A stretch of 64,000 nucleotides of DNA from Neobacillus sp. SuZ13 (GTDB lineage Bacteria > Bacillota > Bacilli > Bacillales > Cytobacillaceae). Under the pieces are notes generated by a model, which was given only the letters and a program-made list of their open reading frames with translations, had not been told where the DNA came from and ran no database searches. This document shows, one piece after another, positions 8,286 to 18,549 of the stretch (position 1 is its first letter; each line of letters opens with the position of its first letter). Location of the stretch: assembly GCF_030123365.1 (NCBI RefSeq), contig NZ_CP126107.1:1659501-1723500 (forward strand), given 5' to 3'. A program made the position numbers and the translations under genes.

Positions 8286-9494
8286 ATGCTAAAAAAAATA
8301 TTGAAATCATATGATTATACTTTAATTATTGCTACTGTCCTTTTGTGCACCTTTGGACTTGTTATGATTTACAGTGCAAGCATGGCTTCAGCCGTACAAA
8401 GATACGAAGTACCAAGTGATTATTTTTATCAAAAGCAAAAACTTTGGTTGTTGATTTTTACACTAATTTTTCTTTTTACTGCGATTATGCCCTATAAGAT
8501 AATGCAGTTTACAAAAGGGTTTCAGGTTCCTATGGTTATTGGGTCTATCGTGATCCTTTTAGGACTAATTCCCTTTGGTGTAATCGTTGGTGGTGCCCAA
8601 AGTTGGTATCAAATCGGCACATTTCGCCTGCAGCCATCTGAATTTGTCAAACTTGCGGTGATCATTTATTTAGCAGCAGTATATGCGAAAAAGCAATCCT
8701 ATATAAATCAACTGAATAAAGGTGTTCTTCCGCCGTTAATTTATTTATTTATCATATGCGGGATTATTATTTTACAGCCTGATTATGGAACAGCCTTTAT
8801 TATTGTATCCATTGCCGCTATGATAACCTTATGCTCAGGGCTGAACCCTAAAAGTATCTTAAAATTACTAATCATAGCTCTTATAGTATTGGTGCCAATT
8901 GGTTTTGTTGCAAAAGATAAGATATTTTCAGAAAAGCGTACTGACCGTTTTGCTATTTTAGACAATCCTTTTGCTGAAGATGTTGTAAATAATGCTGGGT
9001 TTCATCTAGCAAACTCATACATTGCGATAGGCTCCGGTGGTATTAATGGATTAGGTTTAGGAAAGAGTATCCAAAAACTTGGCTATTTACCGGAATCACA
9101 TACTGACTTCATCATGGCTGTAATTGCGGAAGAATTAGGGATATGGGGTGTTGGTTTCGTAATTATTCTCCTCTTCTATATTGTTTTAAGAGGGATTTAT
9201 GTTGGATTACAGTGTAAAGATCCTTTCGGAAGTCTGCTAGCGATTGGTATTTCAAGTATGATTGGAATCCAGACATTTGTAAATTTAGCAGGAGTATCTG
9301 GATTAATTCCATTAACAGGAGTCACGCTGCCATATGTAAGCTATGGCGGGTCCTCGCTTTTAGTACTTGCAGCAGCGACCGGAATCCTTGTAAATGTTTC
9401 TATGTTCAATAAATATGAAAAGAAATATAAAAATAACCAGGAACAGCTTGATAAACGGGTTAAACAAAAAGATGGTAAGGTTTTTTATATTTAA
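8286..9494 (+). CDS. ftsW: cell division peptidoglycan polymerase FtsW (SEDS family)
   Basis: FtsW is the SEDS-family glycosyltransferase that polymerises lipid II into septal peptidoglycan together with the class B penicillin-binding protein PbpB. Seen: about ten membrane helices, the SEDS start LLCTFGLVMIYSAS, the central RLQPSEFVKLAVIIYLA, PESHTDFIMAVIAEELG, and the C-terminal PYVSYGGSS. Its 402 residues are normal. It lies between ylaN and pyc, outside the dcw cluster, as in B. subtilis; the cluster has its sporulation paralogue spoVE. A terminator separates it from pyc. Confidence 0.93.
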   Translation: MLKKILKSYDYTLIIATVLLCTFGLVMIYSASMASAVQRYEVPSDYFYQKQKLWLLIFTLIFLFTAIMPYKIMQFTKGFQVPMVIGSIVILLGLIPFGVIVGGAQSWYQIGTFRLQPSEFVKLAVIIYLAAVYAKKQSYINQLNKGVLPPLIYLFIICGIIILQPDYGTAFIIVSIAAMITLCSGLNPKSILKLLIIALIVLVPIGFVAKDKIFSEKRTDRFAILDNPFAEDVVNNAGFHLANSYIAIGSGGINGLGLGKSIQKLGYLPESHTDFIMAVIAEELGIWGVGFVIILLFYIVLRGIYVGLQCKDPFGSLLAIGISSMIGIQTFVNLAGVSGLIPLTGVTLPYVSYGGSSLLVLAAATGILVNVSMFNKYEKKYKNNQEQLDKRVKQKDGKVFYI

Positions 9495-9496
9495 TT

Positions 9497-9531
9497 AAAA
9501 CGCGAAGGACATTTATGCTCTTCGCGTTTTT
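9497..9531 (+). terminator. terminator of ftsW
   Basis: AAAACGCGAAG and CTTCGCGTTTT form an 11-bp stem followed by T residues. Confidence 0.85.
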
Positions 9532-9560
9532 AAAAATACATAGAATAGAAGGTGCTTTTT

Positions 9561-12500
9561 GTGACTAGACAAATTAAAAAAGTATTGGTAGCCAACCGAG
9601 GGGAAATTGCCATAAGGGTTTTTCGTGCTTGTACAGAATTGAATATTCGAACTGTTGCGATTTATTCGAAAGAGGATTCCGGGGCTTACCATCGTTACAA
9701 AGCTGATGAGGCTTATCTCGTAGGGGAAGGAAAAAAACCAATTGATGCCTATTTAGACATTGACGGCATCATTGCAATCGCCAAAAAAAGCGGTGCTAAT
9801 GCCATTCATCCAGGGTATGGTTTTTTGTCTGAAAATATTCATTTTGCTAAGCGTTGTGAAGAAGAAGGAATTATATTTATTGGACCTCAGGTAACACAAT
9901 TAGATATGTTCGGGGATAAGGTAAAAGCAAGGCATCAGGCAGAGCTTGCCGGAATACCAGTCATTCCAGGGAGCCCAGGTCCGGTTAAAGAGGTAAATGA
10001 GGTAGAAGACTTTGTGGAAGAACACAAGCTGCCAATTATCATAAAGGCCTCTCTTGGCGGAGGCGGCCGCGGGATGAGAATTGTAAAACAAGTAGATGAA
10101 ATCCGTGAAGCATTTGAAAGGGCAAAGTCGGAAGCAAAAGCCGCTTTTGGAAATGACGAAGTATATCTTGAAAAATTAATTGAAAATCCAAAGCATATTG
10201 AAGTTCAAATTATTGGAGATAAGCAGGGGAATATAGTTCACCTTTTTGACCGGGATTGTTCCGTACAAAGGCGCCATCAAAAGGTTGTAGAGGTTGCTCC
10301 AAGCGTATCCATATCTGAAGAATTACGAAAAAGAATATGCGAAGCTGCTGTAAAATTGATGAAAAATATAAATTACTTGAACGCAGGTACCGTAGAGTTT
10401 CTTGTTTCTGGCAATGATTTTTACTTTATTGAAGTAAATCCACGAGTTCAAGTAGAACACACAGTCACGGAGATGGTAACAGGTGTCGATATCGTCCAAA
10501 CGCAAATATTGATTGCGGAGGGGCATGAATTACATGGTCCGATAGTCGGAATACCATTACAAGAAAAAATCCAAGTTAACGGATTTGCGATTCAGTCAAG
10601 GGTAACAACGGAAGACCCGCTAAATAATTTTATGCCTGATACAGGAAAAATTATGGCCTATCGTTCTGGTGGAGGTTTTGGAGTACGTCTGGATGCAGGA
10701 AATGGCTTTCAAGGTGCTGTTATTACCCCCTATTATGACTCATTATTAGTAAAACTATCAACTTGGGCATTGACCTTTGAGCAAGCAGCCTCAAAAATGG
10801 TTCGCAATTTGCAGGAATTCAGGATTAGAGGGATAAAAACAAATATCCCGTTCTTAGAAAATGTCGTGAAGCATGAAAAGTTTAGGAATGGCGAATATGA
10901 TACTTCATTTATTGATACGACTCCAGAATTGTTTATTTTCCCGTTTCGTAAAGACCGTGGGACAAAAATGTTATCGTACATTGGAACTGTAACCGTAAAT
11001 GGGTTCCCAGGTATTGAGAAGAAGAAAAGACCAGTATTTTCAAAGCCAAGAATACCTAATTTACCATATGATTTGCCGTATCAATCGGGGACTAAACAAA
11101 TCCTTGACAAGTTCGGTGCAGAAGGTCTTGTCGAATGGGTTAAGAACCAACCACAAGTATTATTAACGGATACGACCTTTCGTGATGCACACCAGTCATT
11201 ATTAGCTACCCGTTTGCGGACGACCGATATTCTACATATCGCTGAGCCTTCTGCAAAACTTTTGCCAGACTTATTCTCATTTGAAATGTGGGGCGGAGCA
11301 ACTTTTGATGTGGCATACCGCTTTTTGAAAGAAGATCCATGGGACCGATTAGTATCACTTCGTAAGAAAATTCCAAATGTATTATTCCAAATGTTGATTC
11401 GTGGAGCGAACGCAGTAGGATATAAAAATTATCCTGATAATCTGATCCGTGAATTTGTGGATCAATCTGCTTCAGGTGGAATTGATGTTTTTCGAATTTT
11501 CGATAGTTTAAACTGGGTAAAGGGAATGGAAGTTGCGATCGATGCGGTTCGTCAAACTGGTAAAATTGCTGAAGCATCAATTTGTTATACAGGCGACATT
11601 TTAGATCAGACAAGAACGAAATACAATCTTCAGTATTACAAACACTTGGCAAAAGAGTTGGAACTTCAAGGGGCACATATACTAGGAATTAAAGATATGG
11701 CTGGATTATTAAAGCCTGAGGCAGCGTACAGACTTATTTCTGAGCTAAAAGAAACAGTTAATATTCCTATCCATCTTCATACCCATGATACTAGCGGAAA
11801 TGGTCTCTTTACGTATGCAAGGGCAATAGATGGAGGAGTAGATATTGTTGACACGGCTTTAGGAACAATGGCAGGCTTAACATCCCAGCCTAGTGCTAAT
11901 TCATTATTTTATGCACTTGAGGGGACGCCTAGGAAACCACAAGTAAATATTGATGCATTGGAGAAGTTGTCTTATTATTGGGAAGATGTACGCAAGTATT
12001 ATCAAGATTTTGAAAGTGGAATGATTTCCCCTCATACTGAAATTTATCAACATGAGATGCCAGGAGGTCAATATAGCAACCTTCAGCAACAAGCGAGAGC
12101 GGTTAGTCTCGGTGACCGTTGGGATGAAGTAAAAGAAATGTATGCACGCGTAAATCAGATGTTTGGTGATATTGTCAAGGTGACCCCATCTTCAAAGGTC
12201 GTTGGCGATATGGCATTATTTATGGTTCAAAATGATTTATCCGAGGAAGACGTTCTAATAAAGGGGAATTCGCTGGATTTCCCAGACTCAGTTGTTGAAC
12301 TATTTGAAGGATCGCTTGGCATGCCATACGGTGGCTTTCCAGAAGGCTTGCAACAAGTAATCTTAAAAGGAAAAAAACCATTGGAAGTTCGCCCAGGTGA
12401 ATTGCTTGATTCAGTGGACTTAGAGGAAATAAAGGAAAAATTATTTAAAGAACTTGGCAGACAAGTGACTGATTTTGAGATTATTTCTTATGCTTTATAT

Positions 12501-13004
12501 CCTAAAGTATTTATGGAGTACATGAAAATAGATGAACAATATGGCAATATCTCAGTACTTGATACACCAACATTCCTTTATGGAATGCGACTGGGTGAAG
12601 AAATTGAAGTTGAAATTGAAACAGGGAAAACACTAATTGTTAAACTCGTCTCTATCGGTCATCCTCAAGCTGACGGTACGAGAGTAGTTTACTTTGAATT
12701 AAATGGTCAGCCACGGGAAGTATCCATCAAGGATGAGAGTATTAAATCTACGGTAGTCTCTAGGTTAAAGGCTGATCCGAAAAATGAAAATCAATTAGCT
12801 GCGACAATGCCGGGAACGGTGGTTAAGTTGCTCGTCGAAAAAGGTGAAAAAGTGGAACGCGGTGATCATTTAATGATTACCGAAGCAATGAAAATGGAAA
12901 CAACCGTTCAAGCGCCATTTTCAGGAATTGTGAAGGATATTTATGTATCAAGCGGGGATGCAATATTAACAGGTGATCTTTTACTTGAATTAACTAAAAA
13001 CTAA
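9561..13004 (+). CDS. pyc: pyruvate carboxylase
   Basis: This enzyme carboxylates pyruvate to oxaloacetate with ATP and biotin, refilling the TCA cycle. Domains in order: biotin carboxylase (residues about 5-450, with ASLGGGGRGMR and FIEVNPRVQVEHT), carboxyltransferase (about 530-800, with DTTFRDAHQSLLATR and the metal ligand region HLHTHDTSGNG), tetramerisation region, and biotinyl domain with EAMKMET, whose biotin lysine is near residue 1111 of 1147. The GTG start at 9561 follows GAAGGTG and gives the family's usual MTRQIKKVLVANRGE; an in-frame GTG nine bases earlier lies inside the ribosome binding site. Confidence 0.97.
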   Translation: MTRQIKKVLVANRGEIAIRVFRACTELNIRTVAIYSKEDSGAYHRYKADEAYLVGEGKKPIDAYLDIDGIIAIAKKSGANAIHPGYGFLSENIHFAKRCEEEGIIFIGPQVTQLDMFGDKVKARHQAELAGIPVIPGSPGPVKEVNEVEDFVEEHKLPIIIKASLGGGGRGMRIVKQVDEIREAFERAKSEAKAAFGNDEVYLEKLIENPKHIEVQIIGDKQGNIVHLFDRDCSVQRRHQKVVEVAPSVSISEELRKRICEAAVKLMKNINYLNAGTVEFLVSGNDFYFIEVNPRVQVEHTVTEMVTGVDIVQTQILIAEGHELHGPIVGIPLQEKIQVNGFAIQSRVTTEDPLNNFMPDTGKIMAYRSGGGFGVRLDAGNGFQGAVITPYYDSLLVKLSTWALTFEQAASKMVRNLQEFRIRGIKTNIPFLENVVKHEKFRNGEYDTSFIDTTPELFIFPFRKDRGTKMLSYIGTVTVNGFPGIEKKKRPVFSKPRIPNLPYDLPYQSGTKQILDKFGAEGLVEWVKNQPQVLLTDTTFRDAHQSLLATRLRTTDILHIAEPSAKLLPDLFSFEMWGGATFDVAYRFLKEDPWDRLVSLRKKIPNVLFQMLIRGANAVGYKNYPDNLIREFVDQSASGGIDVFRIFDSLNWVKGMEVAIDAVRQTGKIAEASICYTGDILDQTRTKYNLQYYKHLAKELELQGAHILGIKDMAGLLKPEAAYRLISELKETVNIPIHLHTHDTSGNGLFTYARAIDGGVDIVDTALGTMAGLTSQPSANSLFYALEGTPRKPQVNIDALEKLSYYWEDVRKYYQDFESGMISPHTEIYQHEMPGGQYSNLQQQARAVSLGDRWDEVKEMYARVNQMFGDIVKVTPSSKVVGDMALFMVQNDLSEEDVLIKGNSLDFPDSVVELFEGSLGMPYGGFPEGLQQVILKGKKPLEVRPGELLDSVDLEEIKEKLFKELGRQVTDFEIISYALYPKVFMEYMKIDEQYGNISVLDTPTFLYGMRLGEEIEVEIETGKTLIVKLVSIGHPQADGTRVVYFELNGQPREVSIKDESIKSTVVSRLKADPKNENQLAATMPGTVVKLLVEKGEKVERGDHLMITEAMKMETTVQAPFSGIVKDIYVSSGDAILTGDLLLELTKN

Positions 13005-13043
13005 AAAAGTTGCTAGGGATAACGTTTCCCTAGCAACTTTTTT
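13003..13043. terminator. bidirectional terminator between pyc and ctaA
   Basis: AAAAAAGTTGCTAGGGA and TCCCTAGCAACTTTTTT form a 17-bp perfect stem that ends at the ctaA stop codon. It serves both convergent genes. Confidence 0.9.
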
Positions 13044-13950
13044 ACTGATAATTTCTTTTAGATCTCGAATATAACAAAAGGAAATAACTCAAAACTCCAA
13101 ATAAGCAGGTAATAAAGAAAGCATGCAAAAGAGCGATATACAGATTTAAACTAGTAAAAATGATTAAAGCACCAGCAATCACTTGTAAGGAAACCAGGAT
13201 GAAAGATATTATCCATCCCCAATAAAGAACTCTTTGCTCTTTATAATGGCGGACCGTCAAAATAAGGATATAAGTAATCCAGATAAAGATTAGGCCAGCA
13301 GCTGCCCGGTGCCCCATTTGCACCCATTCATACAAGTTAGAGGGTAAAGCTGGGGTGTCATTTAAACATAATGGCCAGTCCCGACAAACAAGACTAGACT
13401 TCGTATGACGCACTAGTGCACCAGTGTAAATAACCAGATAACTATAAATGGAAACACCGACAATATGAAACCCCATTCGCTTATCAATATAAAGTTTTTC
13501 TGCATTAAATTTCTTATCAATTTCAAAAATTAAAAGTGTTAACAATAACACCGATGAAAAGGAGATAAGTGAAATACCGAAATGTAAGGCTAGAACAAAA
13601 CTTGATTGTCCCCATTTTACTGCAGCTGCCCCGATTAATGCTTGTAAAAGTAAAAAGAAAAAGGACAGGAATGAAAGAAATTTTGTTTCTCTTATATGCC
13701 CTATCGCCTTCCATGACCAAACCGATAGAATGAGAACCATAATTCCACCTACTCCGGAAACAAGCCTGTGGGCAAGTTCAATAGCTAATTCTGGCGTTAT
13801 TGCCAACGGAAGGAATTTGCCATGACAAAGTGGCCAAGATCTTCCGCATCCCATTCCAGAACCGGTCTTTGTCACTAATGCACCGCCAATTAGGATAAAA
13901 ATCATTACGATGGTAGTGGCAACCGCTAACCACTTCAAAGATCGTCGCAA
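13042..13950 (-). CDS. ctaA: heme A synthase CtaA
   Basis: CtaA (COX15 family) oxidises the heme O methyl group to give heme A for cytochrome oxidase. Seen: about eight membrane helices, the two pseudo-repeated halves, the cysteine pairs CGRSWPLC (residues about 35-42) and CRDWPLC, and heme-ligand histidines in [24 protein letters not shown] and LLHAFF. I choose TTG at 13950, seven bases after AAGAGG, over an in-frame GTG at 13959 that overlaps the ribosome binding site; this gives 302 residues. It is transcribed away from ctaB across a 580-bp regulatory region. Confidence 0.93.
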   Translation of the reverse strand: MRRSLKWLAVATTIVMIFILIGGALVTKTGSGMGCGRSWPLCHGKFLPLAITPELAIELAHRLVSGVGGIMVLILSVWSWKAIGHIRETKFLSFLSFFFLLLQALIGAAAVKWGQSSFVLALHFGISLISFSSVLLLTLLIFEIDKKFNAEKLYIDKRMGFHIVGVSIYSYLVIYTGALVRHTKSSLVCRDWPLCLNDTPALPSNLYEWVQMGHRAAAGLIFIWITYILILTVRHYKEQRVLYWGWIISFILVSLQVIAGALIIFTSLNLYIALLHAFFITCLFGVLSYFLLLYSRSKRNYQ

Positions 13951-14230
13951 AAAAGTCACCTCTTAATAGTTCAATAATTTGTCATTGGATAAACCTGACA
14001 GTATAATAAATGGAAAAGAACAAGGATTTTTAAATTCCCTATTAATAATAACGAATAATGTCGAAAATGAACAGAAATTAAGTATAGATTATTAAATAAC
14101 TTTTATTAATAAAAAAGGTCCTGAATAATAAATAATTAACACTATTATTATAGTGAAAACAATTGAAACTTTGCTTTTAGTCTGTTAGAAATAGATATAA
14201 AGTAGTCTACATAGAATGAATTATTCGAAA

Positions 14231-14244
14231 AGTAAGCGATTTCA
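14231..14244. promoter_or_regulatory. cre-like CcpA site
   Basis: AGTAAGCGATTTCA matches the 14-base cre consensus TGWAANCGNTNWCA closely, with the first base differing. CcpA-dependent control of the cta genes is known in B. subtilis; binding here is inferred. Confidence 0.45.
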
Positions 14245-14284
14245 CTTGTAAAATTCACACTTCAGTCATTAATTAATGAATCCT

Positions 14285-14325
14285 GTCACAATTTTGTACA
14301 AAATTATTCAAAAAAAGTTCACAAA
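14285..14325 (-). promoter_or_regulatory. ResD-like half-site array and 16-bp palindrome
   Basis: Read on the minus strand, TTTGTGAA, TTTTTGAAT and TTGTGAC lie in the same orientation at helical-turn spacing (offsets of 11 and 22 bases), resembling ResD sites. The perfect palindrome AATTTTGTACAAAATT (14290-14305) overlaps the last one. Which promoter they serve is not clear. Confidence 0.4.
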
Positions 14326-14536
14326 AATATCGGAAAGTGTGATTTAATATACAGAGAAAGTGTTTTAAAAATCACTATTCTTTTTTGATAATTATTATTC
14401 AAGTCGAAAAAAATTTCTTGATTTTTCTGCTGAGCATTCCTTTTTATTACAAATGAGGGCATAAATAATTAAGTATCAATAATTACGTACTTAAATGATG
14501 AATGTTTTGTTATTTAGGTTTTAGGAGGAGAAACAA

Positions 14537-15472
14537 ATGTCTAATTCTAAGGCTTACGGAGATGCTGCTATTGATAATGGCGCTGCGGGCCTGAATACTA
14601 ATTTACAAACCTCAGCTTGGAAAGACCTTATGGCTCTCATAAAAATAGGGATTGTTAATTCCAACCTTATTACTACCTTTACAGGTTTATGGTTAGCGCT
14701 ACATTTTACAGGGCAAAGTTTTCTACATAATTTAGATATTGTCTTTTTTACAGTAGTTGGTTCTTCTTTAATCATTGCTGGCTCCTGTGCAATCAATAAT
14801 TATGTTGATCGCGACATTGACCATTTAATGGAAAGAACCAAAGCCAGACCCACTGTAACAGGAAAAATAGGGCCGGTAAAAGTTCTTACCTTAGGTATTT
14901 TACTCATTGGACTGGGAACACTGTCTTTATTCTTTACTACGATGACTGCAACAGTAATTGGACTGCTTGGAGTTTTTAGTTATGTTTTCCTCTATACCTT
15001 GTGGTCAAAGAGGCAATTGGTTTCCAATACTATTATCGGAAGCATTTCAGGAGCCGTACCTCCTCTAATTGGCTGGGCAGCTGTTGATGCAAATCTTGAT
15101 ATCATGGCATGGTCATTGTTTGTTTTAATGTTTGTTTGGCAGCCTCCGCATTTTTATGCATTGGCGATGAGAAGAGTTAAAGAATATGAAGCTGCTGGTA
15201 TCCCAATGCTACCGGTAGTGAAGGGGTTCAAAACCACCAAAATTCACATCGTACTATGGGTTGCTGCACTACAACCGATTCCGTTTTTTTTAACCAAGTT
15301 AGGAATCCCATTTCTAGTACTTGCTATCTTATTAAATATCGGATGGCTGGCATTAGGGATTTATGGATATAGAATCAAAGATGACATAAAGTGGGCAAAA
15401 CTAATGTTTGTTTACTCTTTGCAATATTTAACTATTATTTTTGTAGCAATGGTTATCGTTACATTAATTTAG
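14537..15472 (+). CDS. ctaB: protoheme IX farnesyltransferase (heme O synthase) CtaB
   Basis: CtaB attaches a farnesyl group to heme B to make heme O, the substrate of CtaA. This UbiA-family membrane enzyme has about nine helices. Seen: the first prenyl-diphosphate/metal motif [19 protein letters not shown] near residues 87-105, and the cytosolic loop [14 protein letters not shown]. It is 311 residues long. ATG follows AGGAGGAG. It heads the ctaBCDEF operon; a 115-bp gap precedes ctaC. Confidence 0.95.
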   Translation: MSNSKAYGDAAIDNGAAGLNTNLQTSAWKDLMALIKIGIVNSNLITTFTGLWLALHFTGQSFLHNLDIVFFTVVGSSLIIAGSCAINNYVDRDIDHLMERTKARPTVTGKIGPVKVLTLGILLIGLGTLSLFFTTMTATVIGLLGVFSYVFLYTLWSKRQLVSNTIIGSISGAVPPLIGWAAVDANLDIMAWSLFVLMFVWQPPHFYALAMRRVKEYEAAGIPMLPVVKGFKTTKIHIVLWVAALQPIPFFLTKLGIPFLVLAILLNIGWLALGIYGYRIKDDIKWAKLMFVYSLQYLTIIFVAMVIVTLI

Positions 15473-15587
15473 TTTTGCAATTGATTGTTTCTGGAGATGA
15501 GTTTGAAGGAAACAATCATCCTACATACTTCTTTGATCCACCAAATGTTTTAAGAATTTATTAGTGAAAGAGGGGTTTGATTAAGCT

Positions 15588-16646
15588 ATGAAAAGGCTTG
15601 CAAAATGGCGTTTATTTTCGTTATTTTCGATTTTAGCGCTTGTACTCTCCGGATGTGGCGAACCGTACCTTTCCACGTTAAGGCCTGCCGGTGAAGTTGC
15701 GGAAACGCAATATGATTTAATGAAGTTAAGTACTTTAATCATGGTTGGGGTTATTATTATTGTTGCGATCATTTTTGTGTTGATCTTGGTTCGTTTTAAA
15801 CGAAAGGATGACAAAATCCCCAAACAAGTAGAAGGAAGTCACAAATTAGAAATTATTTGGACTGTTGTGCCGATTCTTTTACTATTAATTCTTGCCGTTC
15901 CAACGGTTGCTGCAACCTTTAAACTTGCAGACGTATCACCAATGGATAAGAAAAATACAAAGGCGCTTGTTATTAACGTGCGCTCTCATTTATACTGGTG
16001 GGATTTCGAATATCCTGGACAGAAGATTGTGACAAGTCAGGATTTAGTTGTTCCAACGAATGAAAAAGTGTATTTTAATTTAAAATCTTCGGATGTTAAA
16101 CATTCATTTTGGATTCCAGCTGTTGGTGGAAAACTTGATACCAATCCTGAAAATGTCAACAAATTCTGGTTAGAGTTTGATGATAAACAGGCAAACGAGG
16201 CAGGAAACCTCTTTTATGGGAAATGTGCAGAACTTTGTGGACCATCCCATGCTTTAATGGACTTTAAAGTAAAAGCAATCAGCAGGGACAAATTTGATGC
16301 TTGGGTTTCTTCTATGCAAAATGTGAAAGAACCACAAAAAGCTCAAGGGGCAGTTGCCACTCAAGGGCAAGAAATTTTTAATCAAAGCTGTATCGGTTGT
16401 CATGCCGTAACACCATCAAATAAAATGCCTGAGACTGCACGTCTTGCACCGAATTTATCAGATTTTGGTAATCGTTCTCGTGTAGCAGGTGTTTTGGATC
16501 ATAATAAAAAAGAGGTAAAAAATTGGATCCGTAACCCGGAAACATATAAGCCTGGTAACATGATGACAGGAAAATACCCTGAAATGTCTGAAGACCAGCT
16601 TGATGCGTTAGCTGAATATTTAATGAGCTTAAAGGTTCAGCAATAA
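15588..16646 (+). CDS. ctaC: cytochrome c oxidase subunit II with fused cytochrome c (CtaC)
   Basis: Subunit II of a caa3-type oxidase takes electrons from cytochrome c at its CuA centre. Seen: a lipoprotein signal with lipobox ending at Cys23 (LVLSGC), two membrane helices, the CuA motif CAELCGPSHALM, and a C-terminal cytochrome c domain with heme attachment CIGCH at residues 268-272 and an axial methionine in GNMMTGKYPEMSEDQL. The fused cytochrome c makes it a caa3 rather than an aa3 quinol oxidase. ATG at 15588 lies after AGAGGGG. Confidence 0.96.
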   Translation: MKRLAKWRLFSLFSILALVLSGCGEPYLSTLRPAGEVAETQYDLMKLSTLIMVGVIIIVAIIFVLILVRFKRKDDKIPKQVEGSHKLEIIWTVVPILLLLILAVPTVAATFKLADVSPMDKKNTKALVINVRSHLYWWDFEYPGQKIVTSQDLVVPTNEKVYFNLKSSDVKHSFWIPAVGGKLDTNPENVNKFWLEFDDKQANEAGNLFYGKCAELCGPSHALMDFKVKAISRDKFDAWVSSMQNVKEPQKAQGAVATQGQEIFNQSCIGCHAVTPSNKMPETARLAPNLSDFGNRSRVAGVLDHNKKEVKNWIRNPETYKPGNMMTGKYPEMSEDQLDALAEYLMSLKVQQ

Positions 16647-16677
16647 AAGGGGAATTGGTTGAAAGGGAGGTAAAATT

Positions 16678-18549
16678 GTGAGTACCTATGCTCAAAAAAA
16701 GGGATTTGGGGCAACTTTATGGGACTTTTTAACAACTGTTGACCATAAAAAAATCGCCATCCTATATCTCATTGCAGGTGGATTTTTCTTCTTAGTGGGC
16801 GGATTAGAGGCAATATTTATCCGCATCCAACTTGCAGTGCCGAATAATGATTTTGTAAGTGCCGGATTATTTAATGAAATTATAACAATGCACGGAACCA
16901 CTATGATTTTCCTTGCTGCAATGCCACTTGTATTTGCGTTTATGAATGCAGTAATGCCATTACAAATTGGGGCACGTGACGTTGCGTTTCCTTTTGTAAA
17001 TGCACTAGGATTTTGGTTATTCTTCTTCGGGGGAATATTCTTAAACCTATCATGGTTCTTAGGTGGTGCTCCTGATGCAGGTTGGACATCTTATGCGTCA
17101 CTTGCACTTCACTCAAAAGGACATGGTGTAGACTTTTATATCTTAGGTTTACAGATCTCTGGTATTGGTACCTTAATTGGTGGTATTAACTTCCTTGTTA
17201 CCATCATTAACATGCGAGCTCCTGGTATGACATATATGAGAATGCCTTTGTTTACTTGGACTACATTTGTTACTTCAGCACTGATTTTGTTCGCCTTTCC
17301 TCCATTAACAGTTGGTTTAGTTCTAATGATGTTCGACCGATTGTTTGGTGCGAATTTCTTCGATGTTACTTTAGGTGGTAATACGGTAATTTGGGAACAT
17401 CTTTTCTGGATTTTTGGTCACCCAGAAGTATATATTTTAATACTTCCGGCATTCGGGATTTTCTCGGAGATCTTTCCAATTTTCTCAAGAAAACGTTTAT
17501 TTGGTTACTCTTCCATGGTATTTGCAACTGTATTAATTGGTTTCTTAGGCTTCATGGTATGGGCTCACCATATGTTTACAACTGGGTTAGGACCTGTAGC
17601 TAATGCCATTTTCGCAGTAGCTACTATGGCAATTGGTGTACCGACAGGAATTAAAATATTTAACTGGCTGTTAACAATGTGGGGAGGAAGTGTTAAATTT
17701 ACCACTCCTATGCATTGGGCAATGGCGTTTATTCCATCATTTCTTGCTGGTGGAGTAACAGGGGTAATGCTTGCCTCTGCAGCAGCAGATTATCAATACC
17801 ATGATACTTATTTCGTTGTTGCTCACTTCCATTACGTTATTGTTGGTGGTGTAGTATTTGCAGTCTTTGCTGGTACTCATCTTTATTGGCCAAAAATGTT
17901 TGGAACAATGTTGAATGAAGCTTTAGGAAAAATTACTTTCTGGTTGTTCTTTATCGGGTTCCATTTAACATTCTTTATCCAACATTTCTTAGGTTTATGG
18001 GGAATGCCTCGCCGCGTATTCACATACCTTCCTGGACAAGGATTTGACAGTGCCAACATGGTAAGTTCTATTGGAGCTGCGTTTATGGGCTTAGGTGTTA
18101 TTGTTATGTTATTTAACATCATTATCACTTCTGTGAAAAATGTTAAAGTTGGTAATGATCCATGGGGAGATGGAAGAACACTAGAATGGGCAATCCCTTC
18201 TCCACCACCGTTCTATAACTTTAAGCAACTTCCACTTGTTCGTGGGTTGGATGCCTACTGGTTAGAAAAAATGGATGGTAAAAAAGGAATGACTCCGGCT
18301 GAGCCGCTTGGTGATATTCATATGCCAAATTCATCTTTCTTACCGTTTATGATGGCTTTAGGATTATTCATTGCCGCCTTTGGTGCAATGTACCATATTA
18401 ATGATAAGGCATGGGCTTTACCTGTAATGATTATTGGATTATTAGTAACGTTTGGTTCCATGTTCTTACGATCAGTTAAAGATGATCATGGATTCCATAT
18501 CCACAAAGAGGACTTAATGGATGATGACGATAAGGGGGTTAAGGCATAA
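16678..18549 (+). CDS. ctaD: cytochrome c oxidase subunit I (CtaD)
   Basis: This is the catalytic subunit of the caa3 oxidase, carrying heme a, heme a3 and CuB, and pumping protons. Seen: heme a ligand region EIITMHGTTMIF, CuB and cross-linked tyrosine motif FGHPEVYILILP, the HH pair in WAHHMFTTGL, and DTYFVVAHFHYV near the end of the core. Its 623 residues include a C-terminal extension typical of Bacillus. The GTG start follows AAGGGAGG. The stop overlaps the first base of ctaE, so translation is probably coupled. Confidence 0.97.
   Translation: MSTYAQKKGFGATLWDFLTTVDHKKIAILYLIAGGFFFLVGGLEAIFIRIQLAVPNNDFVSAGLFNEIITMHGTTMIFLAAMPLVFAFMNAVMPLQIGARDVAFPFVNALGFWLFFFGGIFLNLSWFLGGAPDAGWTSYASLALHSKGHGVDFYILGLQISGIGTLIGGINFLVTIINMRAPGMTYMRMPLFTWTTFVTSALILFAFPPLTVGLVLMMFDRLFGANFFDVTLGGNTVIWEHLFWIFGHPEVYILILPAFGIFSEIFPIFSRKRLFGYSSMVFATVLIGFLGFMVWAHHMFTTGLGPVANAIFAVATMAIGVPTGIKIFNWLLTMWGGSVKFTTPMHWAMAFIPSFLAGGVTGVMLASAAADYQYHDTYFVVAHFHYVIVGGVVFAVFAGTHLYWPKMFGTMLNEALGKITFWLFFIGFHLTFFIQHFLGLWGMPRRVFTYLPGQGFDSANMVSSIGAAFMGLGVIVMLFNIIITSVKNVKVGNDPWGDGRTLEWAIPSPPPFYNFKQLPLVRGLDAYWLEKMDGKKGMTPAEPLGDIHMPNSSFLPFMMALGLFIAAFGAMYHINDKAWALPVMIIGLLVTFGSMFLRSVKDDHGFHIHKEDLMDDDDKGVKA

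Larger units (their letters stand above)
13960..14536. promoter_or_regulatory. divergent ctaA-ctaB control region
   Basis: This 577-bp AT-rich stretch has no convincing reading frame. It must hold promoters for ctaA (minus) and ctaBCDEF (plus). Within it I see a cre-like site, three ResD-like half sites, a 16-bp palindrome and a 7-bp inverted repeat (TTAAGTA at 14469, TACTTAA at 14488). In B. subtilis these operons answer to the respiratory regulator ResD and to catabolite control. Confidence 0.6.

Noticed and set aside
11206..11676. 156-codon minus-strand frame within pyc
   Set aside because: It is the shadow of the carboxyltransferase domain of pyc.
14285..14305. Rex operator before ctaB
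   Set aside because: The Rex form TTGTGAAN4TTCACAA needs both arms; only one TTCACAA-like arm is present and the spacing is wrong.
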